From Synechococcus sp. GreenBA-s (GTDB lineage Bacteria; Cyanobacteriota; Cyanobacteriia; PCC-6307; Cyanobiaceae): a DNA stretch of 51,463 nt. Below, in pieces: positions 43,383 through 51,463 of the stretch (the stretch's first letter is position 1; each line of letters begins with the position of its first letter). The translations under genes and the position numbers were made by a program. The notes below the pieces were generated by a model, which had not been told where the DNA came from, did no database searches, and was given only the letters and a program-made list of their open reading frames with translations. Location of the stretch: NCBI RefSeq assembly GCF_024345855.1, contig NZ_JAGQBX010000017.1:1-51463 (forward strand), written 5' to 3'.

Positions 43383-44605
43383 GCCGATCGCTGGGGCCGT
43401 TCGCCGGAATCCTGGGTTCCTGTAGGGCCTTGCTGGAAGCGGTCCCAGCGGAACGCCTCCAGGAACCGCCTGCGCTCTTCGGGGCTCAAGCCCTCCCCGC
43501 CGCTGGCGGTGGCGCTTGCCTGGCCCGCGGACGCCATGGGGGCTCCTCCCTGCTCTGCCAGGCAGCTCCCCAGCAGCTCCGCCGTGATCGCCGCCAGCAG
43601 CACGCCGTTGCGGTGATGGCCCGTGGCCAGCCACAGCCCCGTCACGGAGCTGGCGCCGAGCAGGGGGCCCTCGTCGGGGGTGCAGGGCCGGAAGCCCCAC
43701 CAGCGCTCCATCGGCGGCCAGCTGTTGGCCGCCGGCACCAGGGCGGCGATGCCGCTCTGCAGGGTCCGCTGGCCATCGGGGGTGAGCCCCTCACGGAAGC
43801 CCGCCTGCGGCTCGCTGGTGGCCCCAACCACCAGCAGGCCATCCTCCCGGGGCACCAGGTAGGTGCCCGGGCCGAACACCACCCGTTTCAGGGCCTGGCG
43901 GGGCCCCTGCAGCGACAGCATCTGCCCCTTGACCGGAAACAGGGGCAGTTCCGGCAGCAGCTGGGCACTCCAGGCGCCGCAGGCCAGAACCGCCTCCCGG
44001 CAGGCCAGCCGCTGCCGCTCGCCCTCGGCCGTGCGCAGCTCCACGCCGCTGAGCTCCCCGGCGCCATCGCGACGCAGGGCCAGCACCTCGGCCCCCTCCT
44101 GGAAGGCCACCCCCAGGCCCACGCAGGCCCGCTCCAGGGCCCGCATCAGACGGCGCCGGTTGTCGATCTGGCCGTCCTGGGCAAACAGCAGACCCGTCTG
44201 CCATTCCGCGCCGATGCCCGGGATCTCCCGCTCCAGGCCACGGCGATCCAGGGGCTGGCCAAAGGGTGCGGTGGGGTAGGCGTCGCGCTCGGCGCTGCTG
44301 CGGAAGGGCACCACGATGCCGCTCGGCCGCAGGCCGCAGCCCAGGCCGCTGTCGGCCTCGATGCGCGCCACCCAGGCCGGGATGCGCTCCAGGCTGCGCC
44401 GGCCCAGCTCCAGCAGCGGGCCGTCCAGGCCCTCAGCGTGGGGCGCCAGCATGCCGGCCGCCACGAAGCCCGCTGCCTCGCTGCGGCGCCGGCTCAGCAC
44501 GGTCACGGCCCGGCCCCGGCCGGCCAGCTCGTGGGCGATGGCCAGGCCCATCAGGCCGCCGCCCAGGATCAGCAGGGGGGTGGTGGTGTCAGCCGGTTGA
44601 GCCAC
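43346..44605 (-). CDS. thiO: Glycine oxidase ThiO
   Basis: This 419-residue FAD-dependent amine oxidase converts glycine to iminoglyoxylate for thiazole (thiamin) synthesis. The FAD-binding GxGxxG stretch is LILGGGLMGLAIAHELAGRG. SEAAGFVAAGMLAPHAE is a DAO/ThiO family marker, and MERWWGFRPCTPDEGPLLG with GLWLATGHHRNGVLLA forms the C-terminal FAD-contacting region. Residues after about 360 are Gly/Ser/Ala-rich and overlap the cyclase gene's end. ATG at 44603-44605. In several picocyanobacteria thiO and gatB are neighbours, as here. Confidence 0.92.
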   Translation of the reverse strand: MAQPADTTTPLLILGGGLMGLAIAHELAGRGRAVTVLSRRRSEAAGFVAAGMLAPHAEGLDGPLLELGRRSLERIPAWVARIEADSGLGCGLRPSGIVVPFRSSAERDAYPTAPFGQPLDRRGLEREIPGIGAEWQTGLLFAQDGQIDNRRRLMRALERACVGLGVAFQEGAEVLALRRDGAGELSGVELRTAEGERQRLACREAVLACGAWSAQLLPELPLFPVKGQMLSLQGPRQALKRVVFGPGTYLVPREDGLLVVGATSEPQAGFREGLTPDGQRTLQSGIAALVPAANSWPPMERWWGFRPCTPDEGPLLGASSVTGLWLATGHHRNGVLLAAITAELLGSCLAEQGGAPMASAGQASATASGGEGLSPEERRRFLEAFRWDRFQQGPTGTQDSGERPQRSAQLPAPGSGASA

Positions 44606-44776
44606 AGACGCGCGCGGACAACGCTGCCTTCAGTGTTTCAGGGCGCAGCGATGGGGTGCGAGCGGAGCCGGATCGGCCCTGGCCCGGGCGCCGCCGATGG
44701 GTGGCGCCGACGGAAACCACCCTTCCCCGGAGCCCCTGCATAGGATCAGGCCACGCACAGGACTAGGAGAGCACCG

Positions 44777-46300
44777 ATGGCAGGGGCCGCCGCAACCGCC
44801 AGCGCCAAGACAGCCACCGCGCCGGGCTCCACCGCACCGGCCGCCTGGGAGGCGGTGATCGGCCTGGAAACCCACGTACAGCTGGGCACGGCCAGCAAGA
44901 TCTTCACAAGCGCCTCCACCGCCTTCGGCGACGACCCCAACACCCACATCGACCCAGTGGTGTGCGGCCTGCCCGGCACCCTGCCGGTGCTGAATCAGAA
45001 GGTGCTCGAGTATGCCGTGAAGGCGGCGATGGCGCTGAACCTACACGTCGCTGAGCACAGCAAGTTCGATCGCAAGCAGTATTTCTATCCCGACCTGCCC
45101 AAGAACTACCAGATCTCCCAGTACGACGAGCCGATCGCTGAAGACGGTTGGATCGAGGTGGAGGTGGCAGAGAAGGGCAAGGAGACCTACACCAAGCGCA
45201 TCGGCATCGAGCGCCTGCACATGGAGGAGGATGCCGGCAAGTTGGTACACGCCGGCAGCGATCGCCTGGCAGGCTCCACCCACTCCCTGGTGGATTACAA
45301 CCGCGCCGGTGTGGCCCTGGCCGAGATCGTGAGCAAGCCCGATCTGCGCACCGGCCGCGAGGCGGCGGAATACGCCTCGGAGATTCGCCGGATTGTGCGT
45401 TATCTGGGCGTGAGCGACGGCAACATGCAGGAGGGCTCCCTGCGCTGCGACGTAAACATCTCCGTGCGGCGCGGGCCCGAGGCCCCCTTCGGCACAAAGG
45501 TGGAGATCAAGAACATGAATTCCTTCTCCGCCATCCAGAAGGCGATCGATTTCGAGATCCAGCGCCAGATCAAGGCCTACGAGGCCGGTGAGCCCGTGGT
45601 GCAGGAAACCCGCCTCTGGGATGAGGCCAAGCAGCTCACCAAGAGCATGCGCGGTAAGGAAGGCGCCAGCGACTACCGCTACTTCCCCGACCCCGACCTC
45701 GGCCCGATCGAAGTGAGTGCCGAACGGCGCGAAGGCTGGCGCGCCGAACTGCCGGAACTGCCGGCCGCCAAGCGCCACCGCTACGCCGAGCAGCTGGGCC
45801 TGTCGATCTACGACGCCCGCGTGCTCACCGATGAGCGCGCCATGGCCGACTACTTCGAGGCCGCCGTAGCTGCCGGGGCGGATGCAAAGGGGCTCGCCAA
45901 CTGGATCACCGGCGACATCGCCGCCCACGTGAATGCCAACCGGCTCTCCTATGCCGATCTGCCCTTCCGGCCTGAGCAGCTGGCCGAGATGGTGCAGCTG
46001 ATCGACGGTGGGGTGATCAGCGGCAAGATCGCCAAGGAGATCCTGCCTGAGCTGTTGGAGAAAGGCGGCTCCCCCAAGGCGATCGTGGAAGAGCGCGGTC
46101 TGGGCATGATCAGTGATCCTGCGGCGATCGGTGTCGTTGTCGATGAGCTCCTTGCGGCCCACCCCGAGGAGGTGGAAGCGTTCCGCGGTGGCAAGACGAA
46201 GCTTCTGGGGTTCTTCGTGGGTCAGTTGATGAAGAAGACTGGCGGCAAGGCTGACCCCACGCTCGCCAACAAGATCCTCAACCAGAAGCTGAAGGGGTAA
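44777..46300 (+). CDS. gatB: Aspartyl/glutamyl-tRNA(Asn/Gln) amidotransferase subunit B
   Basis: This is the 507-residue GatB, kinase/transamidation subunit of GatCAB, which amidates Glu-tRNA-Gln and Asp-tRNA-Asn. Family stretches are VIGLETHVQLGTASKIFTSA, PVVCGLPGTLPVLN, DRKQYFYPDLPKNYQISQYD, GSLRCDVNISVRRG and KMRGKEG-type SMRGKEGASDYRYFPDPDL. The C-terminal YqeY-like helical domain is complete. A Shine-Dalgarno (AGGAG at 44765-44769) precedes the ATG at 44777. It is the last housekeeping gene before the AT-richer right end. Confidence 0.96.
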   Translation: MAGAAATASAKTATAPGSTAPAAWEAVIGLETHVQLGTASKIFTSASTAFGDDPNTHIDPVVCGLPGTLPVLNQKVLEYAVKAAMALNLHVAEHSKFDRKQYFYPDLPKNYQISQYDEPIAEDGWIEVEVAEKGKETYTKRIGIERLHMEEDAGKLVHAGSDRLAGSTHSLVDYNRAGVALAEIVSKPDLRTGREAAEYASEIRRIVRYLGVSDGNMQEGSLRCDVNISVRRGPEAPFGTKVEIKNMNSFSAIQKAIDFEIQRQIKAYEAGEPVVQETRLWDEAKQLTKSMRGKEGASDYRYFPDPDLGPIEVSAERREGWRAELPELPAAKRHRYAEQLGLSIYDARVLTDERAMADYFEAAVAAGADAKGLANWITGDIAAHVNANRLSYADLPFRPEQLAEMVQLIDGGVISGKIAKEILPELLEKGGSPKAIVEERGLGMISDPAAIGVVVDELLAAHPEEVEAFRGGKTKLLGFFVGQLMKKTGGKADPTLANKILNQKLKG

Positions 46301-46403
46301 CTAAGATTTTCAATCATCTCGGCCCATTCCTGCCAGGGGCTTCAATTTATGAGTATCTCGCTGAACTCCCTATCGTAGGCTTCTGCAAACTGATTGATCT
46401 GGC

Positions 46404-47102
46404 ATGAATACCCAGGCCATGGATTATCTTCCTGCTTTAGCGGCAAGTCTCTCTGAGAGAAGGGCTGGCCTGGAGCCAGTCTTTGCACTTCAGATCGGAG
46501 CTATGGATGGCGTTCAGTTTGACCCGCTTCACCAGCTGATTCGCAGCTATGGATGGCATGCACTTTTGGTAGAGCCGCTGCCAGACTCATTCGCGGCGCT
46601 TAAACGACATTATGCGGACGTCCCAGGGATATCATTTGCCAACTGCGCGATCGGTGACGCGCCGGGGATGCTTCCCCTCTATCACGTTTCACCAGAAGTC
46701 GTGCAGGCAGAGGGTTTTCCTGCTTGGGTTCTTGGGATTTCGTCACTATCACGGGAGCATGTTGAGGCCCAGGAGGTCTTTTTCCAGAGATCCGGGTTTC
46801 GGGATCTGATGCGCTATGTGAGCACCATTGCCGTTGAGGTTGTCACACTAAGAATGCTCCTCGACCGTCATGGATCGCCTCGGGTGGATGTCTTGCAGAT
46901 TGATGCCGAGGGCTACGACTACAAGGTCTTGAGACAGTGGGACTTTTCGCTTGGCAGGCCATCGATTATTAATTTTGAGCGCGCACGCCTATCGGCTCAC
47001 GAAAAGACACTCTCAGTCGAGTTGCTGCTAGCTCAAGGATATGCCTTGTATCAGCATGGCTTGGATGTTGCTGCCTTCTGTGTTGAGACTCTTGGCGTCT
47101 AA
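46404..47102 (+). CDS. FkbM-family methyltransferase
   Basis: This 232-residue SAM-dependent methyltransferase of the FkbM type is recognised by VFALQIGAMDGVQFDPLHQL (motif I variant), HALLVEPLPDSFAALKRHYA, CAIGDAPGMLPLYHV, LRMLLDRHGSPRVDVLQIDA and EGYDYKVLRQWDF. FkbM enzymes O-methylate sugars or small molecules and are common in glycan loci. Its codon use and lower GC differ from gatB just upstream. It is 255 bases before the GT/oxygenase gene on the same strand, so the methyltransferase may act on the glycan that protein makes; that is inference. Confidence 0.88.
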   Translation: MNTQAMDYLPALAASLSERRAGLEPVFALQIGAMDGVQFDPLHQLIRSYGWHALLVEPLPDSFAALKRHYADVPGISFANCAIGDAPGMLPLYHVSPEVVQAEGFPAWVLGISSLSREHVEAQEVFFQRSGFRDLMRYVSTIAVEVVTLRMLLDRHGSPRVDVLQIDAEGYDYKVLRQWDFSLGRPSIINFERARLSAHEKTLSVELLLAQGYALYQHGLDVAAFCVETLGV

Positions 47103-47357
47103 AGGCCGTTGTTGCGCAAAGGAGTATCTGGCAAGGCTGGTGAATACGCTTAGGGCTCACACCATATGATGGTCGTACAGATTCATGTTTGGAACATTGA
47201 CATACCATGAGATCGTGCACCCTCGATCCAGATTGATAGGGATGATCAAGGAGGCCCACGGCTCGACCGGCGAGGCCACTCGCTTGAAGCAAGGCCCTAG
47301 ATTGGCAATGAAGGGTGATATGGCTAGCATTCAGTAGTGGATGTCATTGCCGTGACT

Positions 47358-49235
47358 ATGTCGGAGTCGTTGTCGCCGGAATGGCGCAGCTGGGTAGAGA
47401 TCAATCTGGGTCGCAATCCTCAGTGCGGCTCGAATCTATTGCTAACGCTATTGGACCGTGGCTTTCATCCGCTAGCGGGGATGGAAGCCATTGGAGACTT
47501 TCCAATTCAGCTTGCATCGGGCTCTAGCTCTATTCAGGAGGCTCAGATCTGCGTACTCATAGCTTCTTATCGTGATCCTGAATGTGTGCCGACTCTTGAG
47601 AACCTGTTTGCACAGGCTCTCTGGCCTGATCGAATCAGAGTAGCTCTTCTGAGTCAGGAGGAGAAGGGGGAGGAGGTGCGCTTGCCGGAGTCAATTGGCA
47701 ATCGTCGCAGTCAGATTACAATTCGGCGGCGGAAGGCCAGCTCCAGCAAAGGAGCCTGCTGGGCGCGCCATCACTGTCAGACATTGCTTAAGGATGAGCC
47801 TTTTGCCTTGCAGATTGATAGTCATATGCGATTTGAGAAGGGTTGGGATGCTTTACTGCTAGCCGCTTGGTTACATTGCCGTGATCCGAAGGCAGTCCTT
47901 ACGGCTTACCCAGCTGGATATCAGCCTGACGGGGATCTGCAGCAGGGCGTGTTCCATGGAATGGCGGCTAAAGAGTTTGATGCAGATGGCATTCTCCTAT
48001 TCACTGGCAGGCCGCGTTACGTCGATGGGAGTGCCGCCCCCAAAGCACCGCAGCCAGGTGCTTTCATCAGTGCTAACTTCCTGTTTGGCCCTTCAGACTA
48101 TGCAAGAGACGTTCCATACGACCCGAATGTCTACTTCTTTGGCGAAGAGATAAGTCTTTCTGTGCGGCTATGGACACATGGCTACAATATATATCATCCC
48201 AATCGCGCCTTGCTATATCACTATTGGGATCGATCATCTCGTGCCACCCATTTTAGTGATCATTCCGGATGGCGTGAGGTGGATAGGGCTTCAAAAGCTC
48301 GTATTCGCGCGCTACTGGGTGTGCCGGCTCATGAGGGAGATCCCCCAGCTATTGATCTAGGCTGTTATGGCTTAGGCGAGATTCGGTCACTACCTGAGTA
48401 TGAGCAATGGAGTGGGATCCAATTCGCAGCCGGAGTCATTGCCGCTTCGGCTGCGAATGGTCAGTTTCCTGCTCCCATAGCGCGTAGTTTTAACCCACAT
48501 GCTGTTGTGGTTGCCGCAGACGAGGATATTGTTGTTGTTGACGACTTTCTTCCCGAGGAAGACTATCGCAAGCTAAGGGAGTTTCTTGTTTGCTCTGATT
48601 ACAAGCATATCAATACCACTGGGACCGTTTCGCGCGCGTGGCACCTGCAAGACCGCTTTCCCTTGCGAAGTGACAAGAGTTGGATTATGCCTGCGACTCA
48701 GCCTGCTGGTGATAAGCCTGACTGGGTCATTCCGACGGGCACCCCGATTGATGGCTTCATGCAGGCTGTAGATGTGTTCCAGTCTTTACGAGTTCCGTTT
48801 GTCGGTAGACGAGGGGAAAGCTGGGACGAATTCTCCTCCACTGCCTGGATCTATCCTCCCGGTACAGGCCTTGCGATGCATACTGATGGGTCCAATGTCT
48901 ATGCTGGAGCCTATGTGTATTTCCTGAACGACACTTGGCGATCTCACTGGGGCGGCTTCCTGATCGTAATGGACCAGACTGTGAATCAATTCGTCGCCAA
49001 GAAGGAAAAGGCTCAAGAGGGTATGCGGTGGTATCGGCGGCGTTGGCTAAATGAGAATGAGCTTGAAGAGTTCATGCTAGAAGCCGGCGGCATGGGCCGA
49101 TGTATCTTCCCAAAAGCCAATCGTATTGCCTTCCTTGGCAATACTACCTATCATATGGTCACTAGGGTCAACGAAGAGGCGGGTGATTGCGTGCGACTTT
49201 CGCTGGCTGGCTTCTTTTCATTGCGTAAGTCCTGA
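47358..49235 (+). CDS. GlcNAc transferase (GT60-like) fused to 2-oxoglutarate/Fe(II) oxygenase
   Basis: This 625-residue protein has two enzyme domains. Residues 64-330 match the GlcNAc glycosyltransferase family: ICVLIASYRDPECVPTLENL, a DSHMRFEKGWD metal site (Asp154, His156), FGEEISLSVRLWTHGYNIYH and LYHYWDRSS. Residues 395-625 are a prolyl-4-hydroxylase-like oxygenase: iron ligands His508 and Asp510 (MHTDG) and His599 (YHMV), and Arg613 for 2-oxoglutarate, all present. In Dictyostelium the GT60 enzyme Gnt1 adds GlcNAc to a hydroxyproline made by a separate prolyl hydroxylase; here both activities would be in one chain. ATG 47358 preferred; GTG 47337 adds seven residues. The substrate is not proven. 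Confidence 0.85.
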   Translation: MSESLSPEWRSWVEINLGRNPQCGSNLLLTLLDRGFHPLAGMEAIGDFPIQLASGSSSIQEAQICVLIASYRDPECVPTLENLFAQALWPDRIRVALLSQEEKGEEVRLPESIGNRRSQITIRRRKASSSKGACWARHHCQTLLKDEPFALQIDSHMRFEKGWDALLLAAWLHCRDPKAVLTAYPAGYQPDGDLQQGVFHGMAAKEFDADGILLFTGRPRYVDGSAAPKAPQPGAFISANFLFGPSDYARDVPYDPNVYFFGEEISLSVRLWTHGYNIYHPNRALLYHYWDRSSRATHFSDHSGWREVDRASKARIRALLGVPAHEGDPPAIDLGCYGLGEIRSLPEYEQWSGIQFAAGVIAASAANGQFPAPIARSFNPHAVVVAADEDIVVVDDFLPEEDYRKLREFLVCSDYKHINTTGTVSRAWHLQDRFPLRSDKSWIMPATQPAGDKPDWVIPTGTPIDGFMQAVDVFQSLRVPFVGRRGESWDEFSSTAWIYPPGTGLAMHTDGSNVYAGAYVYFLNDTWRSHWGGFLIVMDQTVNQFVAKKEKAQEGMRWYRRRWLNENELEEFMLEAGGMGRCIFPKANRIAFLGNTTYHMVTRVNEEAGDCVRLSLAGFFSLRKS

Positions 49236-50566
49236 TGTGTACGGTACTCGGGCTGCAATGCGCGCGCTTCTGGCGGCCGCCGTTGCTGATCTTCCACGTA
49301 GCTCAATTCATGGATTCTTGACTTCCCTGATCGTCGTGACTGATGGTGTGAGTCCACGAACTACTTGATCTTGCGATCTTGAGCTGAGTGGCGGATCTGG
49401 GTGTCTCTGGCTGCTTTAAGTCTGCTCTCGTTCCGCTCCTGTGTCGTGGGGAAATGCTGGGATCCTGCTGCTTTTCGTTTCTGTTGTCTCAGAGGACTTC
49501 CTGGTAAGCTCCTGACAACCCAGCGTGCTTGTCCATGGAGATAGTCAGGTGATCGTTGCCGATGCAGGCTTGTGGATGAGTTGCCGCCTGTGTCCTCAGC
49601 CTGCAGCTATCTCCTGGATCACCAGCTGGAAAGCTCGGGGAAGATGTTGATTCTGCTTCAGATATGGGATTGTAAACAGTGAGTGCCATGATCATGGTCA
49701 ATCGCACTTACGTTTATGCTGACTCCAAGGTTTGGCATTGCTGTGTGTACCGCACTTGCCGATGTGATCAATCGCGCCCCGCAGACTGGGTCCACAGAAG
49801 GCAGCACCCCGTGCTCCTCTCGCACACTCGCTACTGCAAAGGGATCACCAAGACCGCGGGTCATCACTGGCGATAGTCCTTCTCAAGGAAGCTGCATAGG
49901 CAGTGCCACTCTGCGCCCTCCGCTGAACCTTGTTGTTCGGTACACTCTACAGGGAAGTCAATTGGTCTGAATTGGCATTTGCACCGCATGAGCGCAGAAG
50001 AAGGATATGGCCAGGGTGAGAGAGTTTATGGTCACGCGCACTGTTATGAGAAGCTGGTCGTGCTCTCGGATTCCTCGATGGTTATCGAACTATTGGTCAT
50101 GAACCTGAGAAGATCCATGGCCATTGTTGCCTCGGCCTCGGTATTCAGTGTCCTTGCGATGGCCTGTACTGTCTCTGAATGATTGCCCAAGAGCAGCAAG
50201 CATTGGCAATGAATATGACCATACCCTCATCTAATCGAGGCGCCGATAGTACCCGATCAGCAGCTGGCTGAAGGGATGGCTTCCTGAGGGGAGAGGATTT
50301 CATGCAACTTTGCGTAAGGCACGCCCCAATCGCTGCTCCCTTGGCATTCTGTCGGATTCTCAGTGGCTTTTAAGGGGCTGGTCAGCCATCCCAGTTGGCT
50401 GTCTAGCGCTGCCTTTTGCCTCAACGTGAAGCGCGTTGGTTTCACAGGAACTTCTCAGCCGATCCCGGTGGCCTTGGTCCTTCTAAAGGCTTAAAGTTGC
50501 GGAAAGACCCTGTAATCGAATGCTGAGCCTCTGTGGAGTCTCGGCTAATCGTCTTCGTTTGGTGCC
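49236..50566. other. 1.3 kb without a recognisable gene
   Basis: No intact gene is supported. The sequence is AT-richer than the core genome and full of stops. Short open stretches on the minus strand (49489-49707, 49658-49867 and 50257-50445) show no family I recognise. It may hold decayed genes, and it may contain the promoter of the repeat protein that starts at 50567. Confidence 0.5.
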
Positions 50567-51463
50567 ATGCCTGAGATTCCGCCGATCCTGGGGCCAACCC
50601 CGAATGAGAGTCAGGACGCCGGCAATGCTGCCGAGTCTCAGGCGTCCGACGATGAGCTTCGCAAGCTTGGCCAGCAGCCAGGTTCCCAGTCGACCTACCG
50701 CCAGGGTGGGGAGAAAGCACCCCCGCCCGGCAGCACTGATGTTGGCTCTGCCGACCCTCTGACGCCTCCTGACGAACGGGGTGTTGGCCCCATTGGAGCG
50801 ATTGGGTCCACCCCACGCACGGACCTCTTCGTCTCTTCTCCACCACCGGGCCCGGTGAGTGGTGGCCTGGGTGCAACCACTACGCCTGCCAATTTGGCAC
50901 CCACTGGTTTCTCCGCTAGGGAGCTTAACCTTCAGCAAGTCCCAGGAGTTTTCAACGAGCAGCTGATCACCGATCCTCTCAGCAGCGCCCCCCTGGGTTT
51001 CGCTGAGATCGCCGCTGACCCGGCTCCAGCTCCTGATCCCGCCCCAGCTCCTGAGCCCGCTCCGGCTCCAGCTCCTGAACCTGCGCCCGCTCCAGCTCCT
51101 GAGCCCGCTCCGGCTCCAGCTCCTGAGCCCGCTCCGGCTCCAGCTCCTGAACCTGCGCCCGCTCCAGCTCCTGAGCCCGCTCCGGCTCCAGCTCCTGAGC
51201 CTGCGCCCGCTCCAGCTCCTGAGCCCGCGCCCGCCCCAGCTCCTGAGCCCGCTCCGGCTCCGGCTCCTGAACCCGCGCCTTCTCCGGAACCAGAGCCAGA
51301 TCCGGATGACGACGACGATGATGACTCGTCCGATGACGACGATGATGACTCGTCCGATGACGACGATGATGACTCGTCCGATGACGACGATGATGACTCG
51401 TCCGATGACGACGATGATGACTCGTCCGATGACGACGATGATGACTCGTCCGATGACGACGAT
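50567..51463 (+). CDS. Pro/Ala/Glu- and Asp/Ser-repeat protein, C-terminus beyond the window
   Basis: This frame is open from ATG 50567 to the window end (299 codons) with no stop. Residues 1-150 are polar and Pro/Gly/Ser-rich (ILGPTPNESQDAGNAAESQA, PGPVSGGLGATTTPANLAPT), with no signal peptide. Residues 151-246 are a PAPAPEP-type repeat; from 247 an Asp6-Ser2 repeat begins. Lack of an N-terminal signal plus acidic repeats fits a type I-secreted or cell-surface protein that binds calcium, but no domain is visible yet. It is same-strand and 1.3 kb downstream of the GT/oxygenase, a possible modifier of its prolines. Confidence 0.75.
   Translation, partial: MPEIPPILGPTPNESQDAGNAAESQASDDELRKLGQQPGSQSTYRQGGEKAPPPGSTDVGSADPLTPPDERGVGPIGAIGSTPRTDLFVSSPPPGPVSGGLGATTTPANLAPTGFSARELNLQQVPGVFNEQLITDPLSSAPLGFAEIAADPAPAPDPAPAPEPAPAPAPEPAPAPAPEPAPAPAPEPAPAPAPEPAPAPAPEPAPAPAPEPAPAPAPEPAPAPAPEPAPAPAPEPAPSPEPEPDPDDDDDDDSSDDDDDDSSDDDDDDSSDDDDDDSSDDDDDDSSDDDDDDSSDDDD
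51017..51304 (+). repeat. PAPAPEPA-type coding repeat, 24-base period
   Basis: About a dozen imperfect copies of an eight-residue unit (PAPAPAPE or PAPAPEPA registers) run in frame. Third-position changes (CCTGAGCCC/CCTGAACCT, GCTCCG/GCGCCC) show the array is older than the Asp array that follows. Every proline alternates with Ala or Glu. Confidence 0.9.
51305..51463 (+). repeat. Asp6-Ser2 coding repeat, 24-base unit, identical copies
   Basis: After a 27-base first unit (Asp7-Ser2), five identical 24-base units encoding DDDDDDSS run from 51332 to 51451, and a partial sixth reaches the window edge. Identical copies point to recent expansion; length variation and assembly collapse are both possible. 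Confidence 0.92.

Noticed and set aside
49489-49867. Minus-strand fragments as a frameshifted transposase
   Set aside because: No DDE or HUH motif and no terminal repeats could be recognised, so mobile origin is not supported.
50257-50445. Minus-strand 62-codon frame with a basic N-terminus as a DNA-binding protein
   Set aside because: No helix-turn-helix motif or family resemblance, and no ribosome-binding site.
51305-51463. Asp/Ser array as a CRISPR-like repeat
   Set aside because: Units are contiguous without spacers, and are in frame with an open coding sequence.

Overview
The window reads as a high-GC picocyanobacterial chromosome of the Cyanobium/Synechococcus type. It carries an Flv1/Flv3 flavodiiron pair, a fused 4Fe-4S ferredoxin/metallo-beta-lactamase protein, CHASE2-type adenylate cyclases whose substrate residues fit the cyanobacterial CyaB1 pattern, and a housekeeping backbone (gcvP, flv1/flv3, alaS, speA, ndk, thiO, gatB). 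From memory, much of that order recurs in marine Synechococcus and Prochlorococcus. I recognised no rRNA, tRNA or CRISPR array.

Layout. 1-6 kb: the 3' end of gcvP with a terminator-like hairpin, two small unknown genes, and the flv3-flv1 operon. 6-10.8 kb: a tightly overlapping minus-strand series (HEPN toxin, MNT antitoxin, SWIM zinc-finger protein, MEKHLA protein), then an SDR, a PsiE-like membrane protein and the ferredoxin-MBL protein. 10.8-21.4 kb: an accessory defence island. It opens with what looks like a complete integron gene cassette (10946-13641) carrying a small protein and an SMC/RecF-like ATPase. A type I restriction-modification system follows, with hsdR separated from hsdM-hsdS by a dead YefM/YoeB pair, a DUF429 gene, a tandem repeat and an orphan MNT nucleotidyltransferase. 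DUF1643 and SNF2 helicase genes lie at its far edge. 25-36.5 kb: alaS, three exported proteins (FecR/CAP-like, unknown, SIMPL), a glutaminase-STAS-cNMP fusion, an MscS-cNMP channel, DUF3307 and speA. 36.5-43.4 kb: ndk and a five-gene block of three exported FecR-domain proteins and two CHASE2 adenylate cyclases. 43.3-46.3 kb: thiO and gatB. 46.3-51.46 kb: an AT-richer accessory segment with an FkbM methyltransferase, a GT60-like GlcNAc transferase fused to a prolyl-hydroxylase-like 2-oxoglutarate oxygenase, a 1.3 kb stretch without a recognisable gene, and the start of a Pro/Ala/Glu- and Asp/Ser-repeat protein that runs off the end.

Three themes connect the genes. First, mobile defence: a cassette-borne ATPase, type I RM, HEPN/MNT and a decayed toxin-antitoxin pair. 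Second, cyclic-nucleotide signalling: two predicted cyclases with FecR partners lie within about 11 kb of two proteins ending in cNMP-binding domains, a plausible source and targets. Third, a possible surface-glycoprotein locus: a single polypeptide that could hydroxylate and glycosylate proline sits just upstream of a proline-repeat protein. The cassette and the proline-modification locus are the two best candidates for something undescribed.
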